A stretch of 51,104 nt of DNA from Lentisphaerota bacterium (GTDB taxonomy: Bacteria; Verrucomicrobiota; Kiritimatiellia; CAIQIC01; Lenti-01). Shown one piece after another: positions 16,375-25,136 of this stretch. The stretch is taken from positions 1 to 51,104 of the forward strand of contig JAAZFE010000047.1 of the NCBI GenBank assembly GCA_012511885.1, read 5' to 3'. The position numbers and the translations under genes were made by a program. How positions within the stretch are numbered: position 1 is the stretch's first letter; every line of letters begins with the position of its first letter. The notes under the pieces were generated by a model. It worked only from the letters and a program-made list of their open reading frames with translations, was not told where the DNA came from and did not search any database.

Positions 16375-16962
16375 ATGAAAATCAAGACATTGGCGATGGT
16401 GTTGGCGGTTGCGCTGATCGGCGCGGCGCAGGCACAGGAGGACATGGATTTCGGGGCGATGATGCAGGCGCTGGGAGCGCTGGGGCAGCAGGCCGAAGAG
16501 GCGGGGCCCGCGGCAAGCGTGTCGCCCAAGGCGCTGAAGGACTGGCTGCCGAAGTCGCTGCCGGGCTATGAGCGCGTCGAGGCCGGCGCCGAGAAACAGG
16601 GCATGATGGGCATGCAGATGGTGGTGGCCAACGGCGTCTATGAAAAGGGCGGCAAGACCATCCAGGTGCAGGTCAGCGACGCCAGCGGGCTGGGTCCCTT
16701 CGGCGCCATGGCGATGGCCGGTTGGGCGATGTCGGAGATTGACAAGGAAACCCGTCAGGGGTTCGAGCGCACCGCGATGTGCCAGGGCTACAAGAGCCTC
16801 GAAAAATGGGACAAGTCCGGGCAGGAGGCCGAGGTGGAAGTGTTTGTGGACAAGCGCTTCATGGTGAAGGTGGAAGGCAGTGGCCTGGATTCGTTCGACG
16901 AGCTGACCGCGGCGGCGGCCGGGCTGGATTTGAAGGCGCTGGCCGCCATCAAGGCGGAATAG
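16375..16962 (+). CDS. secreted protein of unknown function
   Basis: The start is placed at the second ATG (16375), which sits seven bases after AAAAGGA; an ATG at 16369 is only one base away from that site. The product is about 195 aa with a signal peptide (MKIKTLAMVLAVALIGAAQA) cleaved before QEDMDF. The mature part has a helical Met/Gln/Ala-rich start, then WLPKSLPGYERV, then a beta-rich middle (VANGVYEKGGKTIQVQVSD). The C-terminus FDELTAAAAGLDLKALAAIK is helical. No catalytic motif is visible and I do not recognise the family. It is probably periplasmic or surface-bound. Confidence 0.75.
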   Translation: MKIKTLAMVLAVALIGAAQAQEDMDFGAMMQALGALGQQAEEAGPAASVSPKALKDWLPKSLPGYERVEAGAEKQGMMGMQMVVANGVYEKGGKTIQVQVSDASGLGPFGAMAMAGWAMSEIDKETRQGFERTAMCQGYKSLEKWDKSGQEAEVEVFVDKRFMVKVEGSGLDSFDELTAAAAGLDLKALAAIKAE

Positions 16963-17030
16963 CGGCGGAACAGCGCCGCGAGTACCGGGGGGTGGCATGC
17001 CCCCCCCGCGCGTCCGCCTTTTGATGGACC

Positions 17031-17630
17031 ATGCTGGATTATCCTCTGCGCCTGCTGCCGGCCACGGCGGACGAATGGCTCGGGCCGCTGCCGGTGCGCG
17101 AGGCATTCGCCAACCCGGAGCATCCGCTGGCCGTTGATCTCGGCTGCGGCAAGGGGCGCTTTCTGCTGGCCAGAGCGGCCAGGCAGCCGGAGGTCAATTT
17201 TCTGGGCATCGACCGGATGCTGCGGCGGATCCGCAAGGTCGAGAACCGCGCGCGGCGGCTGGACCTGGCCAATATCCGGCTGTTGCGGGTCGAGGCCTAT
17301 TACGCGGTGGCCCATCTGCTGCCGCCGGTGAGCGTGCGGACCTACTACATTTTCTTTCCCGATCCCTGGCCCAAGGCGCGGCACGAGGGCAACCGGTTGT
17401 TCAATCCGCGGTTTCTGGACGCGCTGCACCGGACGCTGGTCGAGGGCGGCGAGGCGCATGTGGCCACCGATCACGCGCCCTACTTCGAGCAACTGTCCGC
17501 CGTTTTCGCGGAGGACAGGCGGTTCGCGGCCATCGCGCCCTATGTGCCGCCCGAGGATGAGCAGACCGACTTCGAGCGCTACTACATCGGTCAAACCCCC
17601 ATCGGGCGGCTGTCGGTACGGCGAATCTGA
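17031..17630 (+). CDS. trmB: tRNA (guanine-N7)-methyltransferase
   Basis: This 199-aa enzyme makes m7G46 in tRNA with S-adenosylmethionine. The SAM-binding motif is AVDLGCGKGRFLL (about 36-48), followed by FLGIDRM. The family motif YYIFFPDPWPKARH near residue 105-118 carries the substrate-binding residues. FNPRFLDALHRTL and the C-terminal TDFERYY also fit TrmB. The length is slightly short for the family. A G6/C7 hairpin without a T-run lies in the spacer before it (about 16988-17007). It converges with hflX. Confidence 0.93.
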   Translation: MLDYPLRLLPATADEWLGPLPVREAFANPEHPLAVDLGCGKGRFLLARAARQPEVNFLGIDRMLRRIRKVENRARRLDLANIRLLRVEAYYAVAHLLPPVSVRTYYIFFPDPWPKARHEGNRLFNPRFLDALHRTLVEGGEAHVATDHAPYFEQLSAVFAEDRRFAAIAPYVPPEDEQTDFERYYIGQTPIGRLSVRRI

Positions 17631-17656
17631 CGTGGATGGCTGCCGGGCCGGCGGCC

Positions 17657-18946
17657 TCAGCCGGGTTCGTCGCGGATCCAGTCGGGGTTGATGGCGGCGG
17701 CGAAACGGGCGGCGAGGATGGCCTCGATGTAAAGATATTTGCCGCGGACTTTCTGGGCGATCACTTTGCCGTTGGCGTGGAGGGAGGCGATGGCGCGACC
17801 CTCGCCGGCGGGTATGCGCAAATGCAGGTGGGTCACGCGGTCGCGCAGCAGGTCGGCGATGGTCTGGCGCAGGGCTTCGGTGCCTTCGCCGGTGAGCGCG
17901 GAAATCATGACGGAATGCGAGAAGCGGTCCGCCAGGCGCAGCGCCTGGTTGCGCCCCCGCTCGAGGTCGGTTTTGTTAAAGACCGCGAGGATGGGCTTGG
18001 TGTGGGCGTCAAGTTCGCGCAGGACGGTATGGACCGCGTTGATTTGCTCATCCACGCGCGTCTGGGAGGCATCAATCACATGGATCAGCAGGTCGGCTTC
18101 GACCACTTCCTCGAGGGTGGCCTTGAAGGCTTCGACCAGATGGTGGGGCAGCTTGCGGATGAAGCCGACGGTGTCGGTCAGCAGGCAGGGCTGATGGTTG
18201 GGCAGATGGATTTGGCGGGTGGTGGGGTCGAGGGTGGCGAAGAGCTGGTCGTCGGCCAGCACGCCGGCCTGGGTCAGATGGTTGAGCAGGGTGGATTTGC
18301 CGGCGTTGGTATAGCCCACCAGCGCCAGCAGCGCCCAGCCGTGGCGGCGGCGGCCGCGGCGCAGCTCAGCCCGGCGGTTGCGGACATCCTGCAACTGGCT
18401 GCGGATGCGGGTGATGCGCTGGGTGATGCGCCGGCGGTCCAGCTCGAGCTGTTTCTCGCCAGGACCCTTGAGGCCGATGCCGCCTTTCTGGCGTTCGAGG
18501 TGGGTCCACATGCCCATCAGGCGGGGGAGCAGATAGCGCAGTTGGGCCAGCTCGATTTGCAGGCGGCCCTCGAGGGTTTGCGCGCGCTGGGCGAAGATGT
18601 CCAGGATGAGCTGGGTGCGGTCCACCACCCGAATCTTGAACAGGTTTTCGAGGGTGCGGCCCTGGGCGGGGGACAGCTCGTCATCGAAAATGACGAGGTT
18701 GGCGCCAGCGCTGGAGGCTTCGGCGGCGATCTGTTCGGCCTTGCCGCGTCCGATGAAGGTGGCGGCCTGGATGGCGCGCAGACGGCAGATGGTTTCGCCG
18801 GCGACCTCGGCCTGGGCGGTGCCGGCCAGAGCGCGCAGTTCGCGCAGGGAGTCTTCGACTTCGGCGCGGGGCGTCTCGTCCATGTGGGTGGAGATCAGCC
18901 AGGCGCGTTCGGGGGCGTCGGACCGGGTCGCGGCGGGATCGGTCAT
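17657..18946 (-). CDS. hflX: ribosome-associated GTPase HflX
   Basis: The start is the ATG at 18946, which overlaps the stop of the upstream peptidase gene (ATGA); 429 aa. The N-terminal HflX domain is visible (FIGRGKAEQIA, LVIFDDELSPAQGRTLE, RTQLILDIFAQRAQT, EGRLQIELAQLRYLLPRL). It is followed by a glycine-rich GGIGLKGPGE linker. GTPase motifs: G1 GYTNAGKST, G3 DTVGF and G4 NKTD, with a C-terminal domain after them. HflX splits or rescues stalled ribosomes in other bacteria. A longer open frame upstream (to 19309) is the antisense of the peptidase gene and is not coding. Confidence 0.95.
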   Translation of the reverse strand: MTDPAATRSDAPERAWLISTHMDETPRAEVEDSLRELRALAGTAQAEVAGETICRLRAIQAATFIGRGKAEQIAAEASSAGANLVIFDDELSPAQGRTLENLFKIRVVDRTQLILDIFAQRAQTLEGRLQIELAQLRYLLPRLMGMWTHLERQKGGIGLKGPGEKQLELDRRRITQRITRIRSQLQDVRNRRAELRRGRRRHGWALLALVGYTNAGKSTLLNHLTQAGVLADDQLFATLDPTTRQIHLPNHQPCLLTDTVGFIRKLPHHLVEAFKATLEEVVEADLLIHVIDASQTRVDEQINAVHTVLRELDAHTKPILAVFNKTDLERGRNQALRLADRFSHSVMISALTGEGTEALRQTIADLLRDRVTHLHLRIPAGEGRAIASLHANGKVIAQKVRGKYLYIEAILAARFAAAINPDWIRDEPG

Positions 18947-19746
18947 GGGGCGTTCAGGATGCGCTCGCTCAGCCACTGGAAATCGGCGTCGTTGAAGTAC
19001 CACGTTTCGCGCAGGGGGGCGTCCCAGGGGGGCGGCTCGGGCGCGGAGAGGAGACCCAGATATTCCCGGAAGGCGTCGCGGCCCAATTTGTCGCGCAGGG
19101 CGTCCACGAGGGTTTCGGCCTGCCAGTAGAACGCGGCCACTTCGAGGGGCTTGCGCGGGTAGGTCGTGCGGGTCAGGAGCGTGTCGAGCGGTTCGAGGTG
19201 TTTGGCGATGTTGCCGGGCGCTGGCCGTTCGATGGTTTGCGACAGGGGGCGGGCGGCGGCTTCCGCCGCGGCGGACCCCATGCGGTTGGCGAGGCCCTCG
19301 TCCAGCCACAGCGGCGGGCGCGCGGGATGCTGCTTGTAAACCAGCCAGTGGGAGAGTTCGTGGCCGAGGCGGAAGGCGAGCTTGAGGGGATCGCTGCCGG
19401 GGTGCAGACGGATTTTGTCGCCGTCTTGAACCGCCAGCGCCTCGACGGGCCTGAGCGCCTTGGAGCGTTTGTAAAACCGCGGCGGCTTTTCGAGCCGGAT
19501 GGTCAGGGTGGCCGGTTCCGGAGGCGCGCCGATTTCTTCGAGGACGCAGCGCATGGCGATGGGCAGGACGACGCCCACGATGTCCGGCACTTCCTTGTCA
19601 TCCGTTTTGATCAGGCAGACCACCCGGCCTTCGGCAAACTCCAGCCGGAGAGGGTCCGGGGCCTGAGCGGAGGATGTCGAGAGTATGGTCATCATGAGGA
19701 GGGCTCCCATCCCGGATCGTTTGAACATTCGCGTAGCGCGCGTCAT
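18943..19746 (-). CDS. secreted HExxH zinc peptidase (MA-clan-like)
   Basis: The ATG at 19746 gives about 267 aa with a signal peptide (MFKRSGMGALLMMTILSTSSAQA); an ATG at 19728 is a second option and neither has a strong ribosome binding site. HELSH at residues 129-133 and PPLWLDEGLA with Glu150 give the gluzincin pattern: two zinc His, the catalytic Glu, and a downstream Glu ligand. The layout is that of small peptidase-MA-like proteins with a short N-terminal beta domain. The substrate is unknown. The gene ends in ATGA with hflX, so both are likely on one transcript, although a secreted peptidase and a ribosomal GTPase have no obvious shared job. Confidence 0.8.
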   Translation of the reverse strand: MTRATRMFKRSGMGALLMMTILSTSSAQAPDPLRLEFAEGRVVCLIKTDDKEVPDIVGVVLPIAMRCVLEEIGAPPEPATLTIRLEKPPRFYKRSKALRPVEALAVQDGDKIRLHPGSDPLKLAFRLGHELSHWLVYKQHPARPPLWLDEGLANRMGSAAAEAAARPLSQTIERPAPGNIAKHLEPLDTLLTRTTYPRKPLEVAAFYWQAETLVDALRDKLGRDAFREYLGLLSAPEPPPWDAPLRETWYFNDADFQWLSERILNAP

Positions 19747-19942
19747 ACAGGAACCATAACCCAGCCCAAATTGTTCATCAACAAGGATGAAAGCATCGAT
19801 GCCGGCCGCTGTGCAGTAGAAAATGATCATACGGAGGGTGGCATCAGTTCTGTTCCAGTCTGGTGAATGACTGGCATTCAATGAATTTTGAAAAAGAAAT
19901 AGACATCGGGCCCGCAATGCGCTACCAGTACTTTCCGACGGT

Positions 19943-20017
<75 letters not shown>

Positions 20018-20168
20018 TTTTTTTTGATCGGGCGGATGAGTCCTGACCTGAATCGCCGATTCCAGCCTGTCTGCTTTATGGTGCGAGGGGGGGAGCTGTA
20101 GATTACCAAACCAGATCCGTTTTGACGGTTTCACATCCTGCTTGGCCCAAAGAACTCTATCCAGCTAT
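20018..20168. other. short spacer between tRNA-Gly and a convergent lipoprotein gene
   Basis: It contains the T-run after the tRNA and a G7 tract. No ORF or repeat is visible. GC content starts to fall here and stays low to about 21.8 kb. Confidence 0.5.
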
Positions 20169-21074
20169 TCAGATGGCTGTCTTTATTACCGTGGGTATGG
20201 TGATGCGCACTGTTTTCCCACGCGCAATTCCACCGATGATCCGGACGTTTAGCCGTTGCTTGACAAGCTCAACATCTAATTTGGTGTTAGGTGTCGCACG
20301 CACACCGGAGGTGTCGACCAGCAGACGATTGTCAAGAGTATCCACTATGGTTACAGACGTGAGATCCAGAGTTGAGGTGTTTTCGACTTCGATGACATAG
20401 TCAAACATCACTCCCACTATAACTCGAGTGCTGGAGGCCCATTTTTTGATGGTCGGCTTCGTGGTCGTCCATGCTGTGGTGGCACAAGCGTCGCTTGCTT
20501 TGGTGTGGGCAATTGCAATTCTTTGAAACATGTGTGAAGTGTGTGTTTCATTGCGAATTAGGCAAGCAAACCCAGTTGCATCGATCGAAGAGGCCTGTTG
20601 GCGCACTACAGCAAAAGATTCCACAGCTTGATTTCGAGTTGTTGCATGATCACTTTGTTCTGTTTGCAACGAGCCAAAATCGGTATGATCTAGCGAAGCA
20701 GCAAGATCGTCTTTTTTGTATGTTGTCTTCGCATCAATGCGTTCTGTTTCCGACTGTGCATCCCATATGCGCCGCGAGGACGCAGCGTCGTCAACTTTTA
20801 CCGCAGTAGCAGCATCCCGTTCCTTTGTATGGGACTCAGCCGCGCTAGCAGATTGCTGTGTTTCGGCGGCTCCTTCAGCTATAAAAGTCTGAGGAACCCG
20901 AACAACAACTTCGACAGGCGGTGATCTTAGGCGGAATGGTTTAGTCTCTTCACCGTAAGAATACTCGAGGACTGCTTTATTTTGTATCCTAGCCGTCTCG
21001 ACGAGGTGCAGCGGAGGTGTTGTTGTGCAGCCGACGAGATAAACAGGAAGCAGAGCGAGTAGGATTCTCCTCAT
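20169..21074 (-). CDS. lipoprotein with a DUF11-like C-terminal domain
   Basis: This 301-aa protein begins MRRILLALLPVYLVGC, a lipoprotein signal with Cys16. Residues about 75-215 are hydrophilic, Ala/Thr/Ser-rich and look unstructured. The C-terminus (FDYVIEVENTSTLDLTSVTIVDTL, then IARGKTVRITIPTV) reads like a DUF11/CARDB-type beta-sandwich repeat found in surface proteins. Codon use is AT-richer than in the neighbours. Its start overlaps the stop of the upstream lipoprotein gene by ATGA, so the two are probably made together as an envelope pair. I do not know the function. Confidence 0.7.
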   Translation of the reverse strand: MRRILLALLPVYLVGCTTTPPLHLVETARIQNKAVLEYSYGEETKPFRLRSPPVEVVVRVPQTFIAEGAAETQQSASAAESHTKERDAATAVKVDDAASSRRIWDAQSETERIDAKTTYKKDDLAASLDHTDFGSLQTEQSDHATTRNQAVESFAVVRQQASSIDATGFACLIRNETHTSHMFQRIAIAHTKASDACATTAWTTTKPTIKKWASSTRVIVGVMFDYVIEVENTSTLDLTSVTIVDTLDNRLLVDTSGVRATPNTKLDVELVKQRLNVRIIGGIARGKTVRITIPTVIKTAI

Positions 21075-21505
21075 CGATCAAGTCCAACGTTGACCTTGTA
21101 AACCGGCCTTTTCCGTGCAGAGTAACCAATTATAGTCACCGCATCTCCTTTCTTTATTTTGGAGATTTGCTCATCGGTGAGCCGGAAGGTTACCTCGGCC
21201 AGTTTTTCCAGCTGGTCCATGTCCAGCCTATAAACATAGAGATAGCCTTTTAGCTTAGTGTCGTCAGAGAGCACCATTCGGATCGGCCGTCCGCCCGAGT
21301 CACTGTTGATCGACATGGGGCTATCTTTTTGTGGCAGATCAATGGCCGTAGGAAGTTCATACTCCTTGCCCGCAGATTGGTACCCGGTCGGTTCGAGCAA
21401 GAGCCGTGCCCCAGCAGGCTGCTCAAAATGCACCCGAGAGGTTGCGCAGCCAGTCAGGACAATAGCCATCGTGAGCAAAACAATTGCGGTTGCTGATTTT
21501 GTCAT
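21071..21505 (-). CDS. small lipoprotein of unknown function
   Basis: This 144-aa protein begins with a lipoprotein signal (MTKSATAIVLLTMAIVLTGC, Cys20). The mature part is beta-rich: VHFEQPAGARLLLEPTG, then MVLSDDTKLKGYLYVYRLD. A predicted helix and strand follow (LTDEQISKIKKGDAVTIIGYSA). I do not recognise the family. It overlaps the DUF11-like lipoprotein gene by four bases. Both genes have lower GC than the flanking chromosome and sit just beyond a tRNA gene, which suggests horizontal transfer. Confidence 0.7.
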   Translation of the reverse strand: MTKSATAIVLLTMAIVLTGCATSRVHFEQPAGARLLLEPTGYQSAGKEYELPTAIDLPQKDSPMSINSDSGGRPIRMVLSDDTKLKGYLYVYRLDMDQLEKLAEVTFRLTDEQISKIKKGDAVTIIGYSARKRPVYKVNVGLDR

Positions 21506-21866
21506 TCGTTTTCTCCTATTTACGGGGTAGCGTGTATTTTAAAATAGCGGCAAACAGCTCCTGTTTTATGCGTTTTCAGTGATGTCATTCATGCAATGAT
21601 AATAGTTCGGCACATATTAAACCAAGTTTCTTGTTCGTCAGCTTAATTCTGAAATAGCGATGGGCAGTTGTCCAGAGAAAAAGCATAAACTTGCAATTTT
21701 ATAAGGGAGTTCCTGCGGATCTCTTTTTTCGAGAGCCATCTGTTCTGAAGCCATGGGCACGCGAGCCTCTTCTGCACCACAGCCATCCTTCGATGCCAGG
21801 AATTATGAGATAATGCGCAGTTCAGGGAGATTGGGGGATGGGCTTGAGGTATTGGGGTGGGGGGGG
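21506..21866. other. 361-base spacer without a recognised feature
   Basis: This AT-rich stretch lies between the end of uraA and the start of the lipoprotein operon on the same strand. I see no tRNA, convincing terminator or repeat. Its right half has no frame with coding character, so it probably carries the lipoprotein promoter, but I cannot place it. Confidence 0.4.
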
Positions 21867-23120
21867 CTATTGCGTTTCGTGGGCTTCGCAGGTGCCGGGG
21901 AGGACGAGGTTGAGCAGGACTCCGACGAGGCCGGCGAGGCCGATGCCGCTGAGGCAGAAGCGTCCGCAGGTGAAGGCCATGTCGCCGATGCCGGAGGTCA
22001 GAATGACGGAGGCGATGACGAGGTTGCGGGATTTGGACATGTCCACGCGGGCCTTGACGAGGGAGTTGATGCCGATGGCGGCAATCATGCCGAAGAGCAG
22101 GACCATGATGCCACCCATGACGGGGCCGGGGATGGTGCCCAGGATGGCGCCAAGCTTGCCGGCGAAGGCGAGGATGATGGCGGCGACGGCGGCAACGCGC
22201 ATGAGGGCGGGGTCGTAGGCCCTGGTGAGGGCCACGGCGCCGGTGACTTCGGAGTAGGTGGTGTTGGGCGGTCCGCCGAGCAGGCCGGCCAGCGAGGTGG
22301 CGAGGCCATCGCCCACCAGGGTGCGGTGCAGGCCGGGATGCTCGAGATAATTGCGTCCGGTGACGGAGGAAATGGCGAGGATGTCGCCGATGTGCTCGAT
22401 GGCGGGGGCCAGGGCGACGGGCAGCATATAGAGGATGGCGGCGGGATCGAAGCGCGGTATGGCGAACGAGCCGTTCTCGCGCGCGAGCGTCCAGGGCAGT
22501 TGGAACCAAGGGGCTTCGCGAATGATGGAGAAATCCACCACGCCCATGGCCATGGCCACGAGATAGCCGACGACAATTCCGCAGAGGATCGGGATGAGGC
22601 TCAGCAGTTTTTTGCCGAACATGACGGCGGCGATGGCGGTCAGCAGCGAACAGGCGGCGAGGAACAGCGCCGACCCATCGAGCGCAGCGGAGCCGTCGAA
22701 ATTGCGCGTCATGTCCACGGCCACGGGCGCGAGTTTCAGGCCGATGACCATGATGACGGGGCCGGTGACGATGGGCGGCAGATAGCGGTTGAGCATATCG
22801 CGTCCGCCGATCCGCGCCATCAGGCTGAAGAGGAGATAGACGAGGCCGGCAAAGAAGATGGCGCCGAGCGTGGCGGCGGTGCCGAATTCGGTCATGGAAA
22901 ACTGGATGGGGGCAATGAAGGCGAACGAGCTGGCCAGAAAGATGGGCACGGAGCCGCCGGTGATGGCGTGGAACAGGAGCGTGCCGACGCCCGCCGTGAA
23001 CAGGGCGATGGACGGATCCAGACCCGTCAGCAGCGGCACCAGCACCAGCGCGCCGAACGCCACGAACAGCATTTGAATGCCCAGGATGGTCCGTCTGAAT
23101 GAAAAAGAACTGTTCTTCAT
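21867..23120 (-). CDS. uraA: uracil/xanthine permease (NCS2 family)
   Basis: This 417-aa inner-membrane protein has about 12-14 hydrophobic segments. It starts FRRTILGIQMLFVAFGALVLVPLLTGLDPS, the typical UraA opening. FHAITGGSVPIFLASSFAFIAP follows, and PPIVTGPVIMVIGLKLAP lies near residue 120. The central DILAISSVTGRNYLEHPGLHRTLVGDGLATSLAGLLGGPPNTTYSE segment carries the conserved substrate and proton residues of uracil permeases. AAGGAG lies six to seven bases before the ATG. A MITE-like element ends 15 bases upstream of the start codon, so the leader and perhaps the promoter lie in or beyond that element. No pyrimidine genes are adjacent. Confidence 0.93.
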   Translation of the reverse strand: MKNSSFSFRRTILGIQMLFVAFGALVLVPLLTGLDPSIALFTAGVGTLLFHAITGGSVPIFLASSFAFIAPIQFSMTEFGTAATLGAIFFAGLVYLLFSLMARIGGRDMLNRYLPPIVTGPVIMVIGLKLAPVAVDMTRNFDGSAALDGSALFLAACSLLTAIAAVMFGKKLLSLIPILCGIVVGYLVAMAMGVVDFSIIREAPWFQLPWTLARENGSFAIPRFDPAAILYMLPVALAPAIEHIGDILAISSVTGRNYLEHPGLHRTLVGDGLATSLAGLLGGPPNTTYSEVTGAVALTRAYDPALMRVAAVAAIILAFAGKLGAILGTIPGPVMGGIMVLLFGMIAAIGINSLVKARVDMSKSRNLVIASVILTSGIGDMAFTCGRFCLSGIGLAGLVGVLLNLVLPGTCEAHETQ

Positions 23121-23134
23121 GTGTGTCTCCTTCG

Positions 23135-23313
23135 CCTGAATAATTCATCAACATGGATGCGGCCGGGCCGCAACATGGAAGCATGGAAGCAAGGGAGCGG
23201 GCGCGACGATTCCAACCCTCTCTGCTTTGTTCTGCGGGGCTCGCAATATGTCCAACCAGCTTCGCCCCGCCTGCCTTGCATCCGGACCGGACTTGTCGCG
23301 TGAATTATCCAGG
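23135..23313. mobile_element. MITE-like element, copy 1
   Basis: This 179-bp element is about 90% identical to 23485-23654. Its ends, CCTGAATAATTCAT and GTGAATTATCCAGG, are imperfect inverted repeats (12 of 14). An internal hairpin TGCGGC-CGG-GCCGCA lies near the left end, and a GCATGGAA unit is duplicated relative to copy 2. It has no coding capacity for a transposase, so it would be mobilised in trans. The left end lies 15 bases before the uraA ATG. Confidence 0.8.
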
Positions 23314-23484
23314 TTCGTGCTTTCCTTGTTATAAAGGGGGATGAATCCAGCGGGCGATTCCGGGGAACGACGGCTCGTGACGGGAGCCGACTTCTTGAAC
23401 GGGCTGGGATGCTTGCTGCCACAACCGTCTCCGCAAGTATGATGTTGGGGCGGGATGGGTTTTGCAAGCTGAAAACAGGTTGAT
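23314..23484. other. unique spacer between two MITE-like copies
   Basis: This 171-base stretch shows no ORF of coding character. On the minus strand, which leads into uraA, a small hairpin GGCTC-(7)-GAGCC is visible near 23370-23386, and a TATAA string lies at about 23330. The uraA promoter may be here. Confidence 0.35.
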
Positions 23485-23654
23485 CCTGGATTATTCATCA
23501 ACATGGATGCGGCCGGGCCGCAGCATGGAAGCAAGGGAGCGGGCGCGACGATTCCAACCCGTCTGCTTTGTTCTGCGGGGTTCGCAGTGTATCCAACCAG
23601 CTTCACCCCGCACGCCTCGCATCCGGGCCGGACTTGTCGCATGAATTATCCAGG
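23485..23654. mobile_element. MITE-like element, copy 2
   Basis: This 170-bp element has terminal inverted repeats CCTGGATTATTCAT (23485-23498) and ATGAATTATCCAGG (23641-23654), 13 of 14 matching. It is a direct-orientation repeat of 23135-23313. Second-tier inverted words GGATGC and GCATCC lie inside the ends. No protein is encoded. It sits 42 bases beyond the hsdM stop. Confidence 0.82.
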
Positions 23655-23696
23655 ATAGATGGACAGAGGACGGCGCGGGGGAGAGATTGTCAATTG

Positions 23697-25136
23697 TCAT
23701 GGACTGACCCCGATTTCGTCGGTGATGTTGCGGAAGTGTTCGAGGGCGGCTTCGAGGTTGTCGAGGATTTCGGCGGCGAGGGTTTGGGGGTCGGGGAGAT
23801 TTTCGAGGTCGGTGAGGGAGTCGTCTTTGAGCCAGAAGATGTCGAGGTTGAGTTTGTCTCGGGCGATGAGGTCTTGGTAGGGGAAGCGTCGGAAGCGTTC
23901 GGTTTCTTTGCGGGTTTGGTAGCAGGTGATGAAGTCGGCGAGATCGGCGCTGGTGAGGGGTTTTTGTTTAAGGGTTTTGTGGATATTGGTTCGGAGGTCG
24001 TAGATCCAGAGTTCACGGGTTTGGGCTTCGAGAGCGGCGGGTCGTTTATCGAAGAAGAGGACATTGGCTTTGACGCCGGGGCTGTACCAGATGCCGGTGG
24101 GGAGGCGGAGGAGGGTGTGGAAGTTGAATTGGTCGAGGAGGCGGCGGCGGATGCCTTCGCCGGCGCGTCCGGCTTCGAAGAGGACATTGTCGGGGAGGAC
24201 GACGCCGGCGCGTCCGCGGCTGTCGAGGATGGTCATGATGTGCTGGAGGAAGTTGATTTGTTTGTTGGAGGTGGTGAATTTGAAGTCGTCGCGTTCGTAG
24301 GTTTCGCGTTCGGTGGTGATGGTTCCGTCTTGTCCGATGACCTGGTAGCTAGATTTTTTGCCGAAGGGCGGGTTGGTGAGGACGACGCCGTAGCGTTGGT
24401 TGGGGACGGAGGCGAGGGCGTCGCCTTGGATGACGGGGCTTTGGTGGTTGCCGATGCCGTGGAGGTAGAGGTTCATGGCGCAGAGGCGGACGACTTCGTC
24501 CACAATATCGACGCCGTGGAGCGCCCGGCTGCGCAGTCGGCGTTGTTTTTCTTTGTCCTGGCTTTGGCCTTTCATGTGTGCGAATGCGGCGAGGAGGAAG
24601 CCGCCGGTTCCGCAGGCGGGGTCGCAGACGGTTTCGCTGATGCGGGGGTTGACGCATTGGACAATGGCTTCGATGACGGGGCGGGGGGTGAAGTATTGGC
24701 CGGCGCCGGATTTGACTTCGCTGGCGTTGCGTTCGAGGAGGCCTTCGTAGATTTGGCCTTTGACGTCGACATTGAGGCCGATCCAGGGGCCTTCGGAGTC
24801 GATGAGGCTGACGATGCGTTTGAGTTTGGCGGGGTCGGAGAGTTTGTTTTGTGATTTGGCGAAGATGGTGCCGATGATGCCGGGTTCTTTGGCGAGGGCT
24901 TGGAGTGTTTGGTTGTATTGTTGTTGGAGGGCATCGCCATCGAGTTTGGCGAGTTGCGCCCAGTTCCATTGTTGGGGGATGGAGGAGGTTTCTTTGAGGA
25001 GGTCGGTGCGCTCCTGATCCATTTTGAGGAAGAGGAGATAGGTGATTTGCTCGATGTAATCGCCGTAGGAGATTCCCTGATCGCGCAGGACATGCGCGTA
25101 GTTCCAGACTTTTGCCACCAACTGCTCGTTGCTCAT
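23697..25136 (-). CDS. hsdM: type I R-M DNA methyltransferase subunit HsdM (locus 2)
   Basis: The ATG at 25136 is chosen because it overlaps the hsdS stop (ATGA) and opens MSNEQLVAKVWNYAHVLRD; 479 aa. HsdM transfers methyl groups from SAM to adenine. The N-terminal helical domain is followed by GQYFTPRPVI (about 146-155), motif I DPACGTGGFLL (172-182) and catalytic NPPFGKKS (255-262). These are N6-adenine methyltransferase features. The C-terminal helices pair with HsdS. The gene order hsdR-hsdS-hsdM, all overlapping, makes a complete operon. Confidence 0.95.
   Translation of the reverse strand: MSNEQLVAKVWNYAHVLRDQGISYGDYIEQITYLLFLKMDQERTDLLKETSSIPQQWNWAQLAKLDGDALQQQYNQTLQALAKEPGIIGTIFAKSQNKLSDPAKLKRIVSLIDSEGPWIGLNVDVKGQIYEGLLERNASEVKSGAGQYFTPRPVIEAIVQCVNPRISETVCDPACGTGGFLLAAFAHMKGQSQDKEKQRRLRSRALHGVDIVDEVVRLCAMNLYLHGIGNHQSPVIQGDALASVPNQRYGVVLTNPPFGKKSSYQVIGQDGTITTERETYERDDFKFTTSNKQINFLQHIMTILDSRGRAGVVLPDNVLFEAGRAGEGIRRRLLDQFNFHTLLRLPTGIWYSPGVKANVLFFDKRPAALEAQTRELWIYDLRTNIHKTLKQKPLTSADLADFITCYQTRKETERFRRFPYQDLIARDKLNLDIFWLKDDSLTDLENLPDPQTLAAEILDNLEAALEHFRNITDEIGVSP

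Noticed and set aside
18947-19309. N-terminal extension of HflX to 550 aa
   Set aside because: The added part lies within the peptidase gene read in another frame of the same strand, and the ATG at 18946 matches the normal HflX start with an ATGA overlap.
19771-19789. Third MITE end (TTGTTCATCAACAAGGATG, 16 of 19 match)
   Set aside because: Similarity ends after the word and no second terminus is found nearby; too weak to call beyond a possible relic.
23314-23484. Uracil- or purine-type riboswitch upstream of uraA
   Set aside because: A single small hairpin is visible, but no known riboswitch core could be recognised.
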